Below are positions 7,681-15,940 of a stretch of DNA of 35,343 nucleotides, piece by piece. The position numbers and the translations under genes were made by a program. The notes beneath the pieces were generated by a model, which searched no databases, was not told the origin of the DNA, and saw only the letters and a program-made list of their open reading frames with translations. The first letter of the stretch is position 1. Each line of letters starts with the position of its first letter. The stretch covers positions 1-35,343 of the forward strand of contig CAPRTS010000009.1 of assembly GCA_948695535.1 (NCBI GenBank). The letters are read 5' to 3'. Origin of the DNA: an uncultured Eubacteriales bacterium. GTDB taxonomy: Bacteria > Bacillota > Clostridia > Christensenellales > UBA1242.

Positions 7681-8346
7681 ATGAAATTATATGCAATTGA
7701 AGGTACCGACGGAACGGGTAAAAAAACCCAAATTAAAAAACTGTACGACTGCCTTAAAACCAAAAACGATAACGTACACATTGTGTCTTTTCCTGACTAT
7801 GACAGCCCTAGTTCGGGACCAGTTAAAATGTATTTGTCGGGGGCTTTCGGTGACGACCCGAACGTGTTGGACGCTTACCAAGCCAGCACCTTGTACGCGG
7901 CCGACCGCGTTTGCAAAATGACCAAATTATTGCAAGAAGTCAGTGAAGACGCGATTATTATTTTTGACCGTTATGTGCAATCAAACTTATTGCACCAAGC
8001 AGGTAAAATTAAAGGTCGTAAAGAACGCGAAGCATTTATGCGCTGGGTAGACGAATTTGAATTCCAAACCTTAAAACTACCACGCACTGATAAAGTATTG
8101 TTTATGGATATGCCCGCCAATAAAGCCTTGGAATTGATCAATCGTCGAGGTCAATTAAAGATTGGCGACGAATTTGATAAAGATATTCACGAGGCCAACG
8201 CTACCCACTTGATAAACGCCTACAATGCCGGCTTAGAAGCTAGCCAATTATTTGGTTGGACCAATATTGAATGCTTAGATAAATTTGGTGAAGTTTTGTC
8301 ACCCGACGAAATCCACGAAAAGATTAAGCAAGCCTTGGAGCTTTAA
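7681..8346 (+). CDS. tmk: Thymidylate kinase
   Basis: 221 residues. It phosphorylates dTMP to dTDP in the cytosol for DNA synthesis. The N-terminal P-loop reads EGTDGTGKKTQ, the phosphate-binding loop of the family. The dTMP-binding FDRYVQSN (the DR(Y/S) motif) lies at about residues 97-104, and the lid region is RRGQLKIGDEFDKD. The frame is open upstream to 7639, but the ATG at 7681 is right because the TATAAT box ends 9 nt before it. It overlaps holB by one base (TAATG). Tmk next to holB is a common Firmicutes pairing. The lid spacing and low similarity in the C-terminal half suggest a divergent member. Confidence 0.9.
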   Translation: MKLYAIEGTDGTGKKTQIKKLYDCLKTKNDNVHIVSFPDYDSPSSGPVKMYLSGAFGDDPNVLDAYQASTLYAADRVCKMTKLLQEVSEDAIIIFDRYVQSNLLHQAGKIKGRKEREAFMRWVDEFEFQTLKLPRTDKVLFMDMPANKALELINRRGQLKIGDEFDKDIHEANATHLINAYNAGLEASQLFGWTNIECLDKFGEVLSPDEIHEKIKQALEL

Positions 8347-9008
8347 TGACCTACTTATTGGTAAGTGATGACCCCGTCAGTTTGGCAACCGCCGTTACTG
8401 GTTATGCTAAAAGTTACAACCCTAATGATGTTTTTTGGGTACGACGTGCGGCTGACAAAAAAGAAATCACCGTCGACGTCATTAACCAAATGATTGAACA
8501 AACCGCTTTGTCGGCTGTGGCTGACAAAAAGCTATTTATTATTTTTGAAGCCGAACTAATGAATGTTAACGCACAAAATAAATTACTAAAAACCATTGAA
8601 GACGCAGATGACCAAACCACTTTTTTATTTTTGTGCCAGAGTTTAACACCACTACTACCCACTATTAAAAGCCGAGCCATTGTGCGTTATTACCAAACTA
8701 AAGACAATGAGACCTTAGCAAAATTGCGCGCAGATAACCCTGATAGTACACAAATTGACCAAGCCGCCGAACAATTACTATCGGCGACCAATATTGACCA
8801 AGCCCTTACTTTACTACCCGTGTTAACTAAGCCTGAGAATTATACTTTGGCTATGTTTGCCTTGAACCAAGTTCTCAGGCATAGCACATTACCAAATGAT
8901 CGCAAAATACGCGTTTATCATGCCTTGGCCGAAATTACCCGTCGCATTGACGCTAATTGCAATGCCGTTAACAGTTTTGATTGGTTATTATTGGCTTTGT
9001 TTCAATAA
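8346..9008 (+). CDS. holB: DNA polymerase III delta' subunit
   Basis: 220 residues, short for delta' (300 or more in many bacteria). The visible core is the AAA+ fold without a working Walker A. It includes TVDVINQMIEQTALSAVADK, then KKLFIIFEAELMNVNAQNKLLKTIEDADDQTTFLFLC and the sensor-like LLPTIKSRAIV, which match delta'. It is part of the clamp loader that places the beta clamp on DNA. The start codon shares one base with the tmk stop. The 3' end overlaps the convergent yraN gene by 7 bp. The missing N-terminal nucleotide-binding part is normal for delta', whose site is inactive in many species. Confidence 0.85.
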   Translation: MTYLLVSDDPVSLATAVTGYAKSYNPNDVFWVRRAADKKEITVDVINQMIEQTALSAVADKKLFIIFEAELMNVNAQNKLLKTIEDADDQTTFLFLCQSLTPLLPTIKSRAIVRYYQTKDNETLAKLRADNPDSTQIDQAAEQLLSATNIDQALTLLPVLTKPENYTLAMFALNQVLRHSTLPNDRKIRVYHALAEITRRIDANCNAVNSFDWLLLALFQ

Positions 9009-9355
9009 AAACAATTTTCTAAAAATTCTAAATTACCATCAGTAATTTCAATAACATCAAACGACATTAAATAATCCGCCCATTGTTGATTTTTGGTCAA
9101 GTAAACTTGAACTGTGTCGCGAATATGTTTTTGTTTAGCAGTATTCACCGCGCAACGACCGGGAATTAAATTACCCGTACGATTTTTAACTTCAATAAAA
9201 TGTAAAACTTGGTCACGAACCGCAATAATATCAATTTCACCATGACGACCGCGGAAATTACGGGTCAAAATGCGAAAACCTTGTTGTCGTAAATAACGAC
9301 TAGCCGCGTCTTCACCAGCATTACCCTTTTCTTGATTGAACGCTTGGTTACTCAC
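9002..9355 (-). CDS. yraN: UPF0102 family protein YraN
   Basis: 117 residues, the usual length. It belongs to the UPF0102 family, with a restriction-endonuclease-like fold. The motif set is NAGEDAASRYLRQQGFRIL, NFRGRHGEIDIIA and FIEVKNRTG, that is, the E...GEID...EVK nuclease-like residues. The biochemical role is not firmly known. It begins with GTG, overlapping the rbgA stop by 4 bp (GTGA), so it is co-translated with rbgA, a frequent neighbour in Firmicutes. The 3' end overlaps holB on the other strand. Confidence 0.92.
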   Translation of the reverse strand: MSNQAFNQEKGNAGEDAASRYLRQQGFRILTRNFRGRHGEIDIIAVRDQVLHFIEVKNRTGNLIPGRCAVNTAKQKHIRDTVQVYLTKNQQWADYLMSFDVIEITDGNLEFLENCFY

Positions 9356-10179
9356 AGCAATCCATCCAAATTAAATCTGCCAAGTTTGCCGTCGCGAAAT
9401 TCGCCCATAATCATCTTGGCAGCACGCCTTTCGTCCAAAACACCACCACGCAGCAAACAACCGCGTTTAACTGCTATTTCTGTCCAAGTGGTTACCCCAA
9501 ATCGTGCCCTTATTGCCTCTGGTTGCAACTTAGACAAATCCGTCAGCAAGGCTTGGCTAAGTTCGACAAAGTTGATTACTTCGTCTTTAATGGAACCAAC
9601 GTACGCCAAATTGCGTGCAACTTGTTGGTTAGTAAACACCGGCCACAACGTTCCCGGCGTGTCCAACAGCCATAAATTATCCGTAATTGGCACCCATTGC
9701 TTGGTGCGGGTCACGCCAGGACGGTTACCCGTTTGGGTTTTGCCCTTGTTCGTCATATTATTGATAAAAGTCGACTTGCCACAGTTGGTAACACCAATCA
9801 CCGCCACGCGCAAAGTCTTAACGATGCCGTGGTTGGCTTTGGCTTGGATACGGTCGGCCAACAATTTTTGCAAGGATTTAATTACCACTTCTCGTCCCCC
9901 GCTTTTCACCGAATTACGGGTAATCACGTCGTGGGCAGTTTTCAAAGTTAAGCGTGCCAAAAATTGTTCCTTAACCCCTGCGGGTGCCAAATCAATTTTA
10001 TTTAAGACAAATAAAACTGGTTTACGCCCCACGAACTCGTCGAATTGCGGATTGAGGCACGAAAACGGACAGCGAGCGTCCAGTACGTAAATAATGGCAT
10101 CACAAATTTTTAATTCGGCACCAATCATTTTTAACGTTTGCGCCATGTGCCCCGGGAACCAATTGATTACTAATGACAT
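9352..10179 (-). CDS. rbgA: Ribosome biogenesis GTPase RbgA (YlqF)
   Basis: 275 residues, a circularly permuted GTPase for late assembly of the 50S subunit. The motifs come in permuted order: G4 NKID near residue 60, then G1 GVTNCGKS, then G3 DTPGTLWP. The N-terminal NWFPGHMAQ is the signature start of the RbgA/YlqF family. I start at the ATG at 10179; the frame could begin one codon earlier with TTG. A promoter with 17-bp spacing ends 6 nt upstream, so the message should be leaderless. It is followed by yraN with a 4-bp overlap. Confidence 0.93.
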   Translation of the reverse strand: MSLVINWFPGHMAQTLKMIGAELKICDAIIYVLDARCPFSCLNPQFDEFVGRKPVLFVLNKIDLAPAGVKEQFLARLTLKTAHDVITRNSVKSGGREVVIKSLQKLLADRIQAKANHGIVKTLRVAVIGVTNCGKSTFINNMTNKGKTQTGNRPGVTRTKQWVPITDNLWLLDTPGTLWPVFTNQQVARNLAYVGSIKDEVINFVELSQALLTDLSKLQPEAIRARFGVTTWTEIAVKRGCLLRGGVLDERRAAKMIMGEFRDGKLGRFNLDGLL

Positions 10180-10185
10180 CAAAAC

Positions 10186-10214
10186 AAAGTAACATTAAAT
10201 AACTATTTTCACAA
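10186..10214 (-). promoter_or_regulatory. Promoter of rbgA-yraN (leaderless)
   Basis: TTGTGA (10214-10209), 17-bp spacer, TACTTT (10191-10186), then 6 nt to the ATG at 10179. Confidence 0.6.
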
Positions 10215-10221
10215 CCACAAG

Positions 10222-12066
10222 TTAAACTGGTTCAAACTGGCTATTGTATAATTCCGCGTAAAAACCATTCGCCGCCAACAATTTTTTATGTGTACCACTT
10301 TCTATGATTTCGCCATCTTTCAAAACCAAGATATTATCGGCATTCAAAATAGTTGACAAACGGTGCGCAATCACAAAACTGGTACGTCCTTTCATCAACT
10401 TGTCCATCGCTTTATTGATTAACAATTCGGTACGTGTATCGACGCTACTGGTGGCTTCATCCAAGATCAATAATGGTGCATTCTTAACCATGGCGCGAGC
10501 AATTGTAACCAACTGCTTTTGCCCCGCACTTAAACTGCTGCTCTCGTTCAGAATAGTGTCGTAACCATGTGGCAATGTTTGGATAAAATGATGCAATCCC
10601 GTTGCCATACACGCTGCTTCCACTTCGGCACGAGTTACGTTCGGCAAATTGTAAACAATATTTTCGTAGATTGTACCATCAAACAGCCACGAATCCTGCA
10701 AAACCATACCAAACATGTCGTGCACCGTTTCCCGCTTCATATTGTAGATGTTTTCGCCATCGACCAGAATTTCACCATCAGTGACTTCATAAAAACGCAT
10801 AAGTAAGTTAACAATAGTGGTCTTGCCTGCCCCTGTTGGGCCAACGATGGCAATTTTCTGTCCAGCTTTAACTTGGGTCGAGATATTGTTGATGGTGTTT
10901 TTGGGATTGTCGCTGTACTTAAAACTAACATTATTAATGCTAACATCACCTTTAACCTTATCCAAGGTTAAATACTTACCCGTTTCGTCTTGCAACTCGG
11001 GTTCGTTCAAAAATTCAAACACACGTTCACTGGCTGCCGCCGCCCCTTGGAAATTAGTTGCCGCCTGTGCTAACTGTCGCAGTGGTTGCGTAAATAGGCG
11101 CACATAAACAATAAAGGCCACAATCGTACCAAAATCAATCTTACCACTGAACGCCAAAATACCACCCACCACGCACACGGCCACGTAACCAAGGTCACCG
11201 ATAAAGCCCATCAATGGTCCCATTAAGCCGCTGAAAAATTGGCTTTTCCACGCGCTGCTGTAAAGATTTTGGTTCAAGTTATCAAACGATTTATTAAATT
11301 GTTGTTTAGCGTTAAAAACGCCAATAACGTTATGGCCACTGTACGTTTCTTCGATGTGACCGTTCAAAGCGCCCAAGTTATTTTGTTGCATTAAGAAATA
11401 CTTTTGGCTGTTTTTAATAATAACAACCATGATACTGAACCCGATTAAAGAACTGCCAATCGCCACTAATGCCAGCAACCAGTTCTTCACGAACATCATG
11501 ACTAAACTGCCCAGTAACAATGCTACTGCCGAGAATAAAGTTACTAGACTATTATTTAAGGTTGAAGCAATGCTATCGACGTCATTGGTAACACGACTCA
11601 AAATATCTCCCGTGGCGGTACGGTCAAAATAATCTAACGGCAAGTGATTGATTTTTACACTGATTCCCTTGCGTAATTTCAAGGCAACCCGCTGAGTAAT
11701 AATATTCATAATCACGCCTTGCACATAGTTAAAGACCATAGAAAGTACGTACAAGGCCGCCAAAATTCCCGTAAATTGCAAAATTTCACTCAAAGGGAAA
11801 GCTGCATCGTAACGCAAAGACGCTCCGGCAACCCCACTTTGGAAGTCTTGCCAAGCTTTGGTTCCGTTTTGAATAGGAGCTAAAATCGCGTTAGCAATTT
11901 GTTGCAACAAGTTGGGGCCAACTAAACTGATAATCGCTGCCGCCAGAGCCAAAACAATAGCCAAAACAATGCCACCAAACTGGGGTTTAATAAAGCCAAT
12001 AAAGTTACCCATGGCTTTCTTAAAATTTTTAGGCTTACCCGCCCGATTTAAATTCATCTTCGGCAT
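10222..12066 (-). CDS. ABC exporter half-transporter, catalytic-site subunit
   Basis: 614 residues, with six membrane helices in the first ~330 residues and a nucleotide-binding domain after. Walker A is GPTGAGKTT, the signature is SLSAGQKQ, and Walker B is LLILDEATSSVD with the catalytic Glu intact. It pairs with the product of the upstream gene to form a heterodimeric exporter of the LmrCD/EfrAB/TM287-288 type, which exports drugs or peptides. Its start overlaps the upstream stop by one base (TAATG). A Shine-Dalgarno AAGGAG sits about 10 nt upstream inside the preceding gene. The substrate cannot be told from sequence. Confidence 0.92.
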   Translation of the reverse strand: MPKMNLNRAGKPKNFKKAMGNFIGFIKPQFGGIVLAIVLALAAAIISLVGPNLLQQIANAILAPIQNGTKAWQDFQSGVAGASLRYDAAFPLSEILQFTGILAALYVLSMVFNYVQGVIMNIITQRVALKLRKGISVKINHLPLDYFDRTATGDILSRVTNDVDSIASTLNNSLVTLFSAVALLLGSLVMMFVKNWLLALVAIGSSLIGFSIMVVIIKNSQKYFLMQQNNLGALNGHIEETYSGHNVIGVFNAKQQFNKSFDNLNQNLYSSAWKSQFFSGLMGPLMGFIGDLGYVAVCVVGGILAFSGKIDFGTIVAFIVYVRLFTQPLRQLAQAATNFQGAAAASERVFEFLNEPELQDETGKYLTLDKVKGDVSINNVSFKYSDNPKNTINNISTQVKAGQKIAIVGPTGAGKTTIVNLLMRFYEVTDGEILVDGENIYNMKRETVHDMFGMVLQDSWLFDGTIYENIVYNLPNVTRAEVEAACMATGLHHFIQTLPHGYDTILNESSSLSAGQKQLVTIARAMVKNAPLLILDEATSSVDTRTELLINKAMDKLMKGRTSFVIAHRLSTILNADNILVLKDGEIIESGTHKKLLAANGFYAELYNSQFEPV

Positions 12067-13853
12067 TAGGCAATCTCCTTCTTACTAAACTGACTTTTCA
12101 AGATTTCTTGATATACTTTACAGTTTTTTGCCAATTCTTCGTGCTTACCAACACCAACAATATTGCCATTATCAAAGACCACAATTTTGTCGGCGTCTTT
12201 AATAGTACCAATGCGTTGCGCAATAATCAAAACTGTACTGTTAGTTTTGCTGGTAATCTTTTTAATTTCTTTACGCAAGTTTTTGTCAGTTTTATAATCC
12301 AAAGCACTGAAACTGTCATCAAAAATGTAAAACTCGGCTTCCCGTGCCAAAGCCCGCGCAATACACAGACGTTGTTTTTGGCCACCACTGAAATTAGTAC
12401 CACCTTGCGCAACGGGTCCACCTAAACCAACTTTGTTAACAAAGTTTTCGGCTTGGGCAACCTTAATTGCTTTTTTAACTTGCTCATCAGTTTTCGCACC
12501 ATTATTATCAGTACCAAAATCAATATTGCTACGAATATCACCGCTGAACAACACTGCCTTTTGTGGCACATAACCAATCTTGTTGTGCAAATCTTCCAAC
12601 TTATAATCTTTAACGTTAACGCCATCGACTAGTACTTCGCCCTCAGTTGCATCATAGAACCGCGGCACTAAATTAACCAAAGTTGTTTTACCACTACCTG
12701 TGGCGCCAATAAAAGCCACTGTTTGTCCTGGCGCAATTGTCAAATTCACGTTACGCACAATGTAGTCGGCGGCGTCGGGATATTTAAAATTAACGTTGCG
12801 GAATTCAATAGCACCTTTTGCATCGGTCGCCGGTGCGCCAGCCCCGTCGGTAATCGTCAGTGGAGTACTCAAAACTTCGTTAATACGTCGAGCACTAATA
12901 ATAGAACGTGGCAACATAATAAAAATCATCGTCATCATGACGAACGCCGAAACTACGTTCATCGCATAAGAACTGAATACTACCATGTTGCCGTACAATT
13001 CACCACGGACAGCCAAGTTTGCTATATCGTCAAGGACATTACCGGTTAAACCGTAATTATTCATCAGCAACGCCCCAATGACGTAAATGGCCAAAGTCAA
13101 GCCATTCATTACTAAACTCATCATCGCGGGCATTAACGACATGGCGTTACCATTAATCATGTAGTTACGTTCCACGTCACTGCTGGCTTTGGCAAATTTC
13201 TTTTGCTCAAACTCTTCCGCATTATAAGCTCGCACCACGCGAACACCAGTGACGTTTTCGCGAGTAACTTCGTTTAATTGGTCGGTCAACTTTTGAATAC
13301 GTTTAAAACGCGGTACCGTAATACACATTAAAATGGCAATCGTCATTACCAAAGTCACCACCGCCACCACGGTAGCGACACTCCATTGCCAGTTAATCGT
13401 TGACATCTTGCAAATGGTCCAAACTGCCAAAATTGGGGCTTTAATTAAGACGTTAAAGCCCATGGAAATGAATGTTTGCATATTGGCCACGTCGTTAGTG
13501 GTACGGGTAATTAAACTGGGGACACTGAATTTTTTGACGTCTTCAATACTCAAATCGTTAACTTTACGAAAGATATTGGCCCGCAAAGTAGCGCCCAAAT
13601 TAGCCGCAATGCGCGCAGACAAATACCCAGTAAAACCCGCCAATAACGCACTGGCCAAAGCACACAACAACATCAAGCCACCATTCACCCATAATTCCCC
13701 AACCGTGCCCTCACCCGTAGTAATGATGCTGGTGATAGCTTTCATGTAATCGGGCATCTTCAAGTCTAACCACACTTGCCCCACGATAAAAATTACACCC
13801 AGCAAAGTGTAAAGCCAATCCTTAATAGTCAATTTGCCAAGTATCTTGAACAT
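12066..13853 (-). CDS. ABC exporter half-transporter, degenerate-site subunit
   Basis: 595 residues: an N-terminal six-helix domain, then an ATPase domain. Walker A is GATGSGKTT, the signature is NFSGGQKQR, and Walker B is FYIFDDSFSALDYKTD. The residue after the Walker B Asp is Asp instead of Glu. That is the known mark of the degenerate-site partner in heterodimeric exporters (TM287, LmrC, EfrA). It is encoded first in a two-gene operon with its catalytic partner. I take the ATG at 13853, just after the Shine-Dalgarno GAGGTG; a GTG at 13859 is possible. A consensus promoter and an inverted repeat lie in the ~30-nt leader. Confidence 0.92.
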   Translation of the reverse strand: MFKILGKLTIKDWLYTLLGVIFIVGQVWLDLKMPDYMKAITSIITTGEGTVGELWVNGGLMLLCALASALLAGFTGYLSARIAANLGATLRANIFRKVNDLSIEDVKKFSVPSLITRTTNDVANMQTFISMGFNVLIKAPILAVWTICKMSTINWQWSVATVVAVVTLVMTIAILMCITVPRFKRIQKLTDQLNEVTRENVTGVRVVRAYNAEEFEQKKFAKASSDVERNYMINGNAMSLMPAMMSLVMNGLTLAIYVIGALLMNNYGLTGNVLDDIANLAVRGELYGNMVVFSSYAMNVVSAFVMMTMIFIMLPRSIISARRINEVLSTPLTITDGAGAPATDAKGAIEFRNVNFKYPDAADYIVRNVNLTIAPGQTVAFIGATGSGKTTLVNLVPRFYDATEGEVLVDGVNVKDYKLEDLHNKIGYVPQKAVLFSGDIRSNIDFGTDNNGAKTDEQVKKAIKVAQAENFVNKVGLGGPVAQGGTNFSGGQKQRLCIARALAREAEFYIFDDSFSALDYKTDKNLRKEIKKITSKTNSTVLIIAQRIGTIKDADKIVVFDNGNIVGVGKHEELAKNCKVYQEILKSQFSKKEIA

Positions 13854-13858
13854 GCTCA

Positions 13859-13876
13859 CCTCATAAACTTATGAAG
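13859..13876 (-). promoter_or_regulatory. Inverted repeat in the exporter leader (possible operator)
   Basis: CTTCATAA-GT-TTATGAGG lies just downstream of the -10 and contains the Shine-Dalgarno GAGG. The arms pair over 8 positions with one G-T. It may bind a repressor or fold in the mRNA and hide the ribosome site. Confidence 0.4.
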
Positions 13877-13879
13877 TAT

Positions 13880-13908
13880 AATATAAAGTTATATGTCAAA
13901 AATGTCAA
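13880..13908 (-). promoter_or_regulatory. Promoter of the ABC exporter operon
   Basis: Consensus TTGACA (13908-13903), 17-bp spacer, TATATT (13885-13880). The -35 overlaps the stop codon of the upstream cation transporter gene. A leader of about 20 nt remains before the start codon. Confidence 0.75.
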
Positions 13909-14783
13909 TTAGGTTTTATGGCAACTACACAGTCTTTAATCATCAATGCGGTATGATTAAGTAAAGCATCACGCACAGCAGTGGCAATTTTATTTCCCGC
14001 CGCCACCGTTATATTTTGGTCTACTACTACCGCTAAATCAATATAAATACGGTTACCAAACCAACGCGTACGCACATCACTAACTGCCTCGACACCAGCG
14101 ACATTTTTTACTACTTCTTGAATCGCGGTAACCGTTTTTTCGTCAACCGCATGGTCGACCAATTGCCGGCTGGCGGCCAGTATGGACTCAATGGCTACTT
14201 TGATAATCAATAACGCCACCACGATGACAGCAATGCTTTCAAAAATGTTATTGCCAATGAACTTCGAGCATAGTAACCCCAACAATACCGCTACCGAAGA
14301 TAAACCGTCTGAACAATTATGCCAAGCATTGATCCGTAAAGTTTCCGAATGAATTTTTTTAGCATAAATAATACCATAAACAAACGTAGCTTCCTTAATA
14401 ACTAAGGACGCAATGGTAACGGCAATTAAAACCCAATCCTGGTTTGATGCTACCGGTTCAATTAAGCCGTGAATACCTTCTACGCCCAGCATGACCCCAA
14501 TTCCGGCTATGACTACCGCCAAAATCAAAGTAAAAATTGTTTCCACACGTTCACGGCCATAATTATGCTTTTTATCCGGTTGCTCACTGATAAAGAACGA
14601 AACAACAATAATAGTCAAGGGCATCACGACGTCGGCAGCCGAATGCCAAGCATCGGCCTTGACCGCCAAATTATCAAAAATTGATCCTACAACAATTTTC
14701 AAAATGAATAATAAGACATTAGCGATAAAGGTCACTATCGCCACCTGACGCAAAATTTTTGTGTGTCGTTTGTCGTCAATCAT
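13905..14783 (-). CDS. Cation diffusion facilitator (zinc/divalent metal efflux)
   Basis: 292 residues with six predicted membrane helices and a C-terminal cytosolic domain from about residue 205. The two metal-site motifs are present: ADAWHSAAD in helix 2 (HxxxD) and NAWHNCSD in helix 5 (HxxxD). The pair is typical of zinc-transporting members such as ZitB/CzcD. It moves metal out of the cell in exchange for protons. The ATG at 14783 overlaps the trmD stop by 8 bp and is preceded by AAAGGTG, so it is translated with trmD; the GTG at 14792 is less likely. Metal choice is inferred from the motifs. Confidence 0.92.
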   Translation of the reverse strand: MIDDKRHTKILRQVAIVTFIANVLLFILKIVVGSIFDNLAVKADAWHSAADVVMPLTIIVVSFFISEQPDKKHNYGRERVETIFTLILAVVIAGIGVMLGVEGIHGLIEPVASNQDWVLIAVTIASLVIKEATFVYGIIYAKKIHSETLRINAWHNCSDGLSSVAVLLGLLCSKFIGNNIFESIAVIVVALLIIKVAIESILAASRQLVDHAVDEKTVTAIQEVVKNVAGVEAVSDVRTRWFGNRIYIDLAVVVDQNITVAAGNKIATAVRDALLNHTALMIKDCVVAIKPN

Positions 14784-15447
14784 GTTGTTCACCTTTTAAG
14801 TACTTAGCGGTTACTGTTTCACTGGCGGCATTTTTCCATTTCTGAATAGCCGCGTGATTCCCCGATAAAAGTACCGCTGGTACAGCACGCCCTTGCCATT
14901 CACGCGGGCGGGTATATTGCGGATATTCTAACTTACCTTCTACGTAACTTTCATCACGTAAACTTGCTTGGCTAATTACTCCGCCAACATAGCGCGATAC
15001 AGCGTCCACCAGCACCATAGCCGGAATTTCACCGCCCGTCAAGACAAATTTACCAATCGCAATAACTTCATCAAAGCAAGCGTCAATCACTCGTTGATCA
15101 ACACCTTCATAATGACCACACAAAATAATAATACGATCGTACTTAGCCAAAGCCTCGACTTTCGCTTGATTTAAGATTGGTGCAGCCGGCGTCATAAAAA
15201 TTCGGTGTGCCCGGTGTTCAGGATCAATTGCTTGCAAACAATCGGCAATAGGCTGGCACATTAATACTAAACCCGCTCCCGGCGAGAAAGAATAATCATC
15301 GACTTTACGATGCTTATCAGTTGAATAATCACGGAAATTAACGAGATCAATTTTAATCTTTTCTGCTTTGGCAGCACGCGCTAAAATACTGGTCTGCAAT
15401 GGCGCAAACATTTCTGGAAACAAAGTCATGATGGTCCAGTGCAACAT
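14776..15447 (-). CDS. trmD: tRNA (guanine-37-N1)-methyltransferase
   Basis: 223 residues. It methylates G37 of tRNAs using S-adenosylmethionine, which keeps the reading frame. The trefoil-knot SAM site is visible as ILCGHYEGVDQRV and KFVLTGGEIPAMV. The C-terminal substrate segment is EYPQYTRPREW. Two spots are unusual: DDYSFSPGAGLVL where the family normally has DDxPYGGGAGMV, and GKFVLTGGE where GDYVLTGGE is usual. The protein starts one base after the rimM stop, and rimM-trmD is a widely conserved pair. It overlaps the cation transporter gene at its 3' end. Confidence 0.95.
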   Translation of the reverse strand: MLHWTIMTLFPEMFAPLQTSILARAAKAEKIKIDLVNFRDYSTDKHRKVDDYSFSPGAGLVLMCQPIADCLQAIDPEHRAHRIFMTPAAPILNQAKVEALAKYDRIIILCGHYEGVDQRVIDACFDEVIAIGKFVLTGGEIPAMVLVDAVSRYVGGVISQASLRDESYVEGKLEYPQYTRPREWQGRAVPAVLLSGNHAAIQKWKNAASETVTAKYLKGEQHD

Positions 15448-15448
15448 A

Positions 15449-15940
15449 TTACACCATCTCCGCTTCTAAGGCATTGGCGGTTAAAGTCAACGTGCGTTCG
15501 GTCATATTGGTTTCGGCGATAAAGTCATCTTCGTTAGGCACCTCGACATAACCCGCCCCGGTAAGTGCAATTTCGAAAAAGTCACCGCCACCATAGTTTT
15601 CTACCGATTGTACTGTACCAATTTTTTTACCCCGTTGGATAACAGAAAAACCGATCAAATCCGTTGATAAGACTTCGTCAGCAGCCAGTTGCAAAGTATC
15701 ACTGGCAACTTTAACTGCTTGACGACGAAAAGTTTCAGCCTGTTCAATAGTTGCAACCCCCACCAAAAACAGATAGGCAAAACCATTTTGCACACTGCTT
15801 TTTTGCACCAGATAAGAACGATTGCCAATAATAACCGATGTTAAATTATTAAATATTGTAGGACGATTGTACAGAATTTCCACTTTTAATTCACCCTTTA
15901 AGCCACGTGGTTTTAAAACAGTACCAATCGTTACTAACAT
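15449..15940 (-). CDS. rimM: 16S rRNA processing protein RimM
   Basis: 163 residues, the usual length. It helps mature the 30S head domain. The N-terminal TIGTVLKPRGLKGELKV is the RimM signature. The C-terminal PRC-barrel part carries LIGFSVI, KKIGTVQSV and YVEVPNEDDFIAETNM. Its start codon overlaps the thrS stop by one base (TAATG), so thrS-rimM-trmD-transporter form one tightly packed operon starting from the thrS promoter. Confidence 0.93.
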   Translation of the reverse strand: MLVTIGTVLKPRGLKGELKVEILYNRPTIFNNLTSVIIGNRSYLVQKSSVQNGFAYLFLVGVATIEQAETFRRQAVKVASDTLQLAADEVLSTDLIGFSVIQRGKKIGTVQSVENYGGGDFFEIALTGAGYVEVPNEDDFIAETNMTERTLTLTANALEAEMV

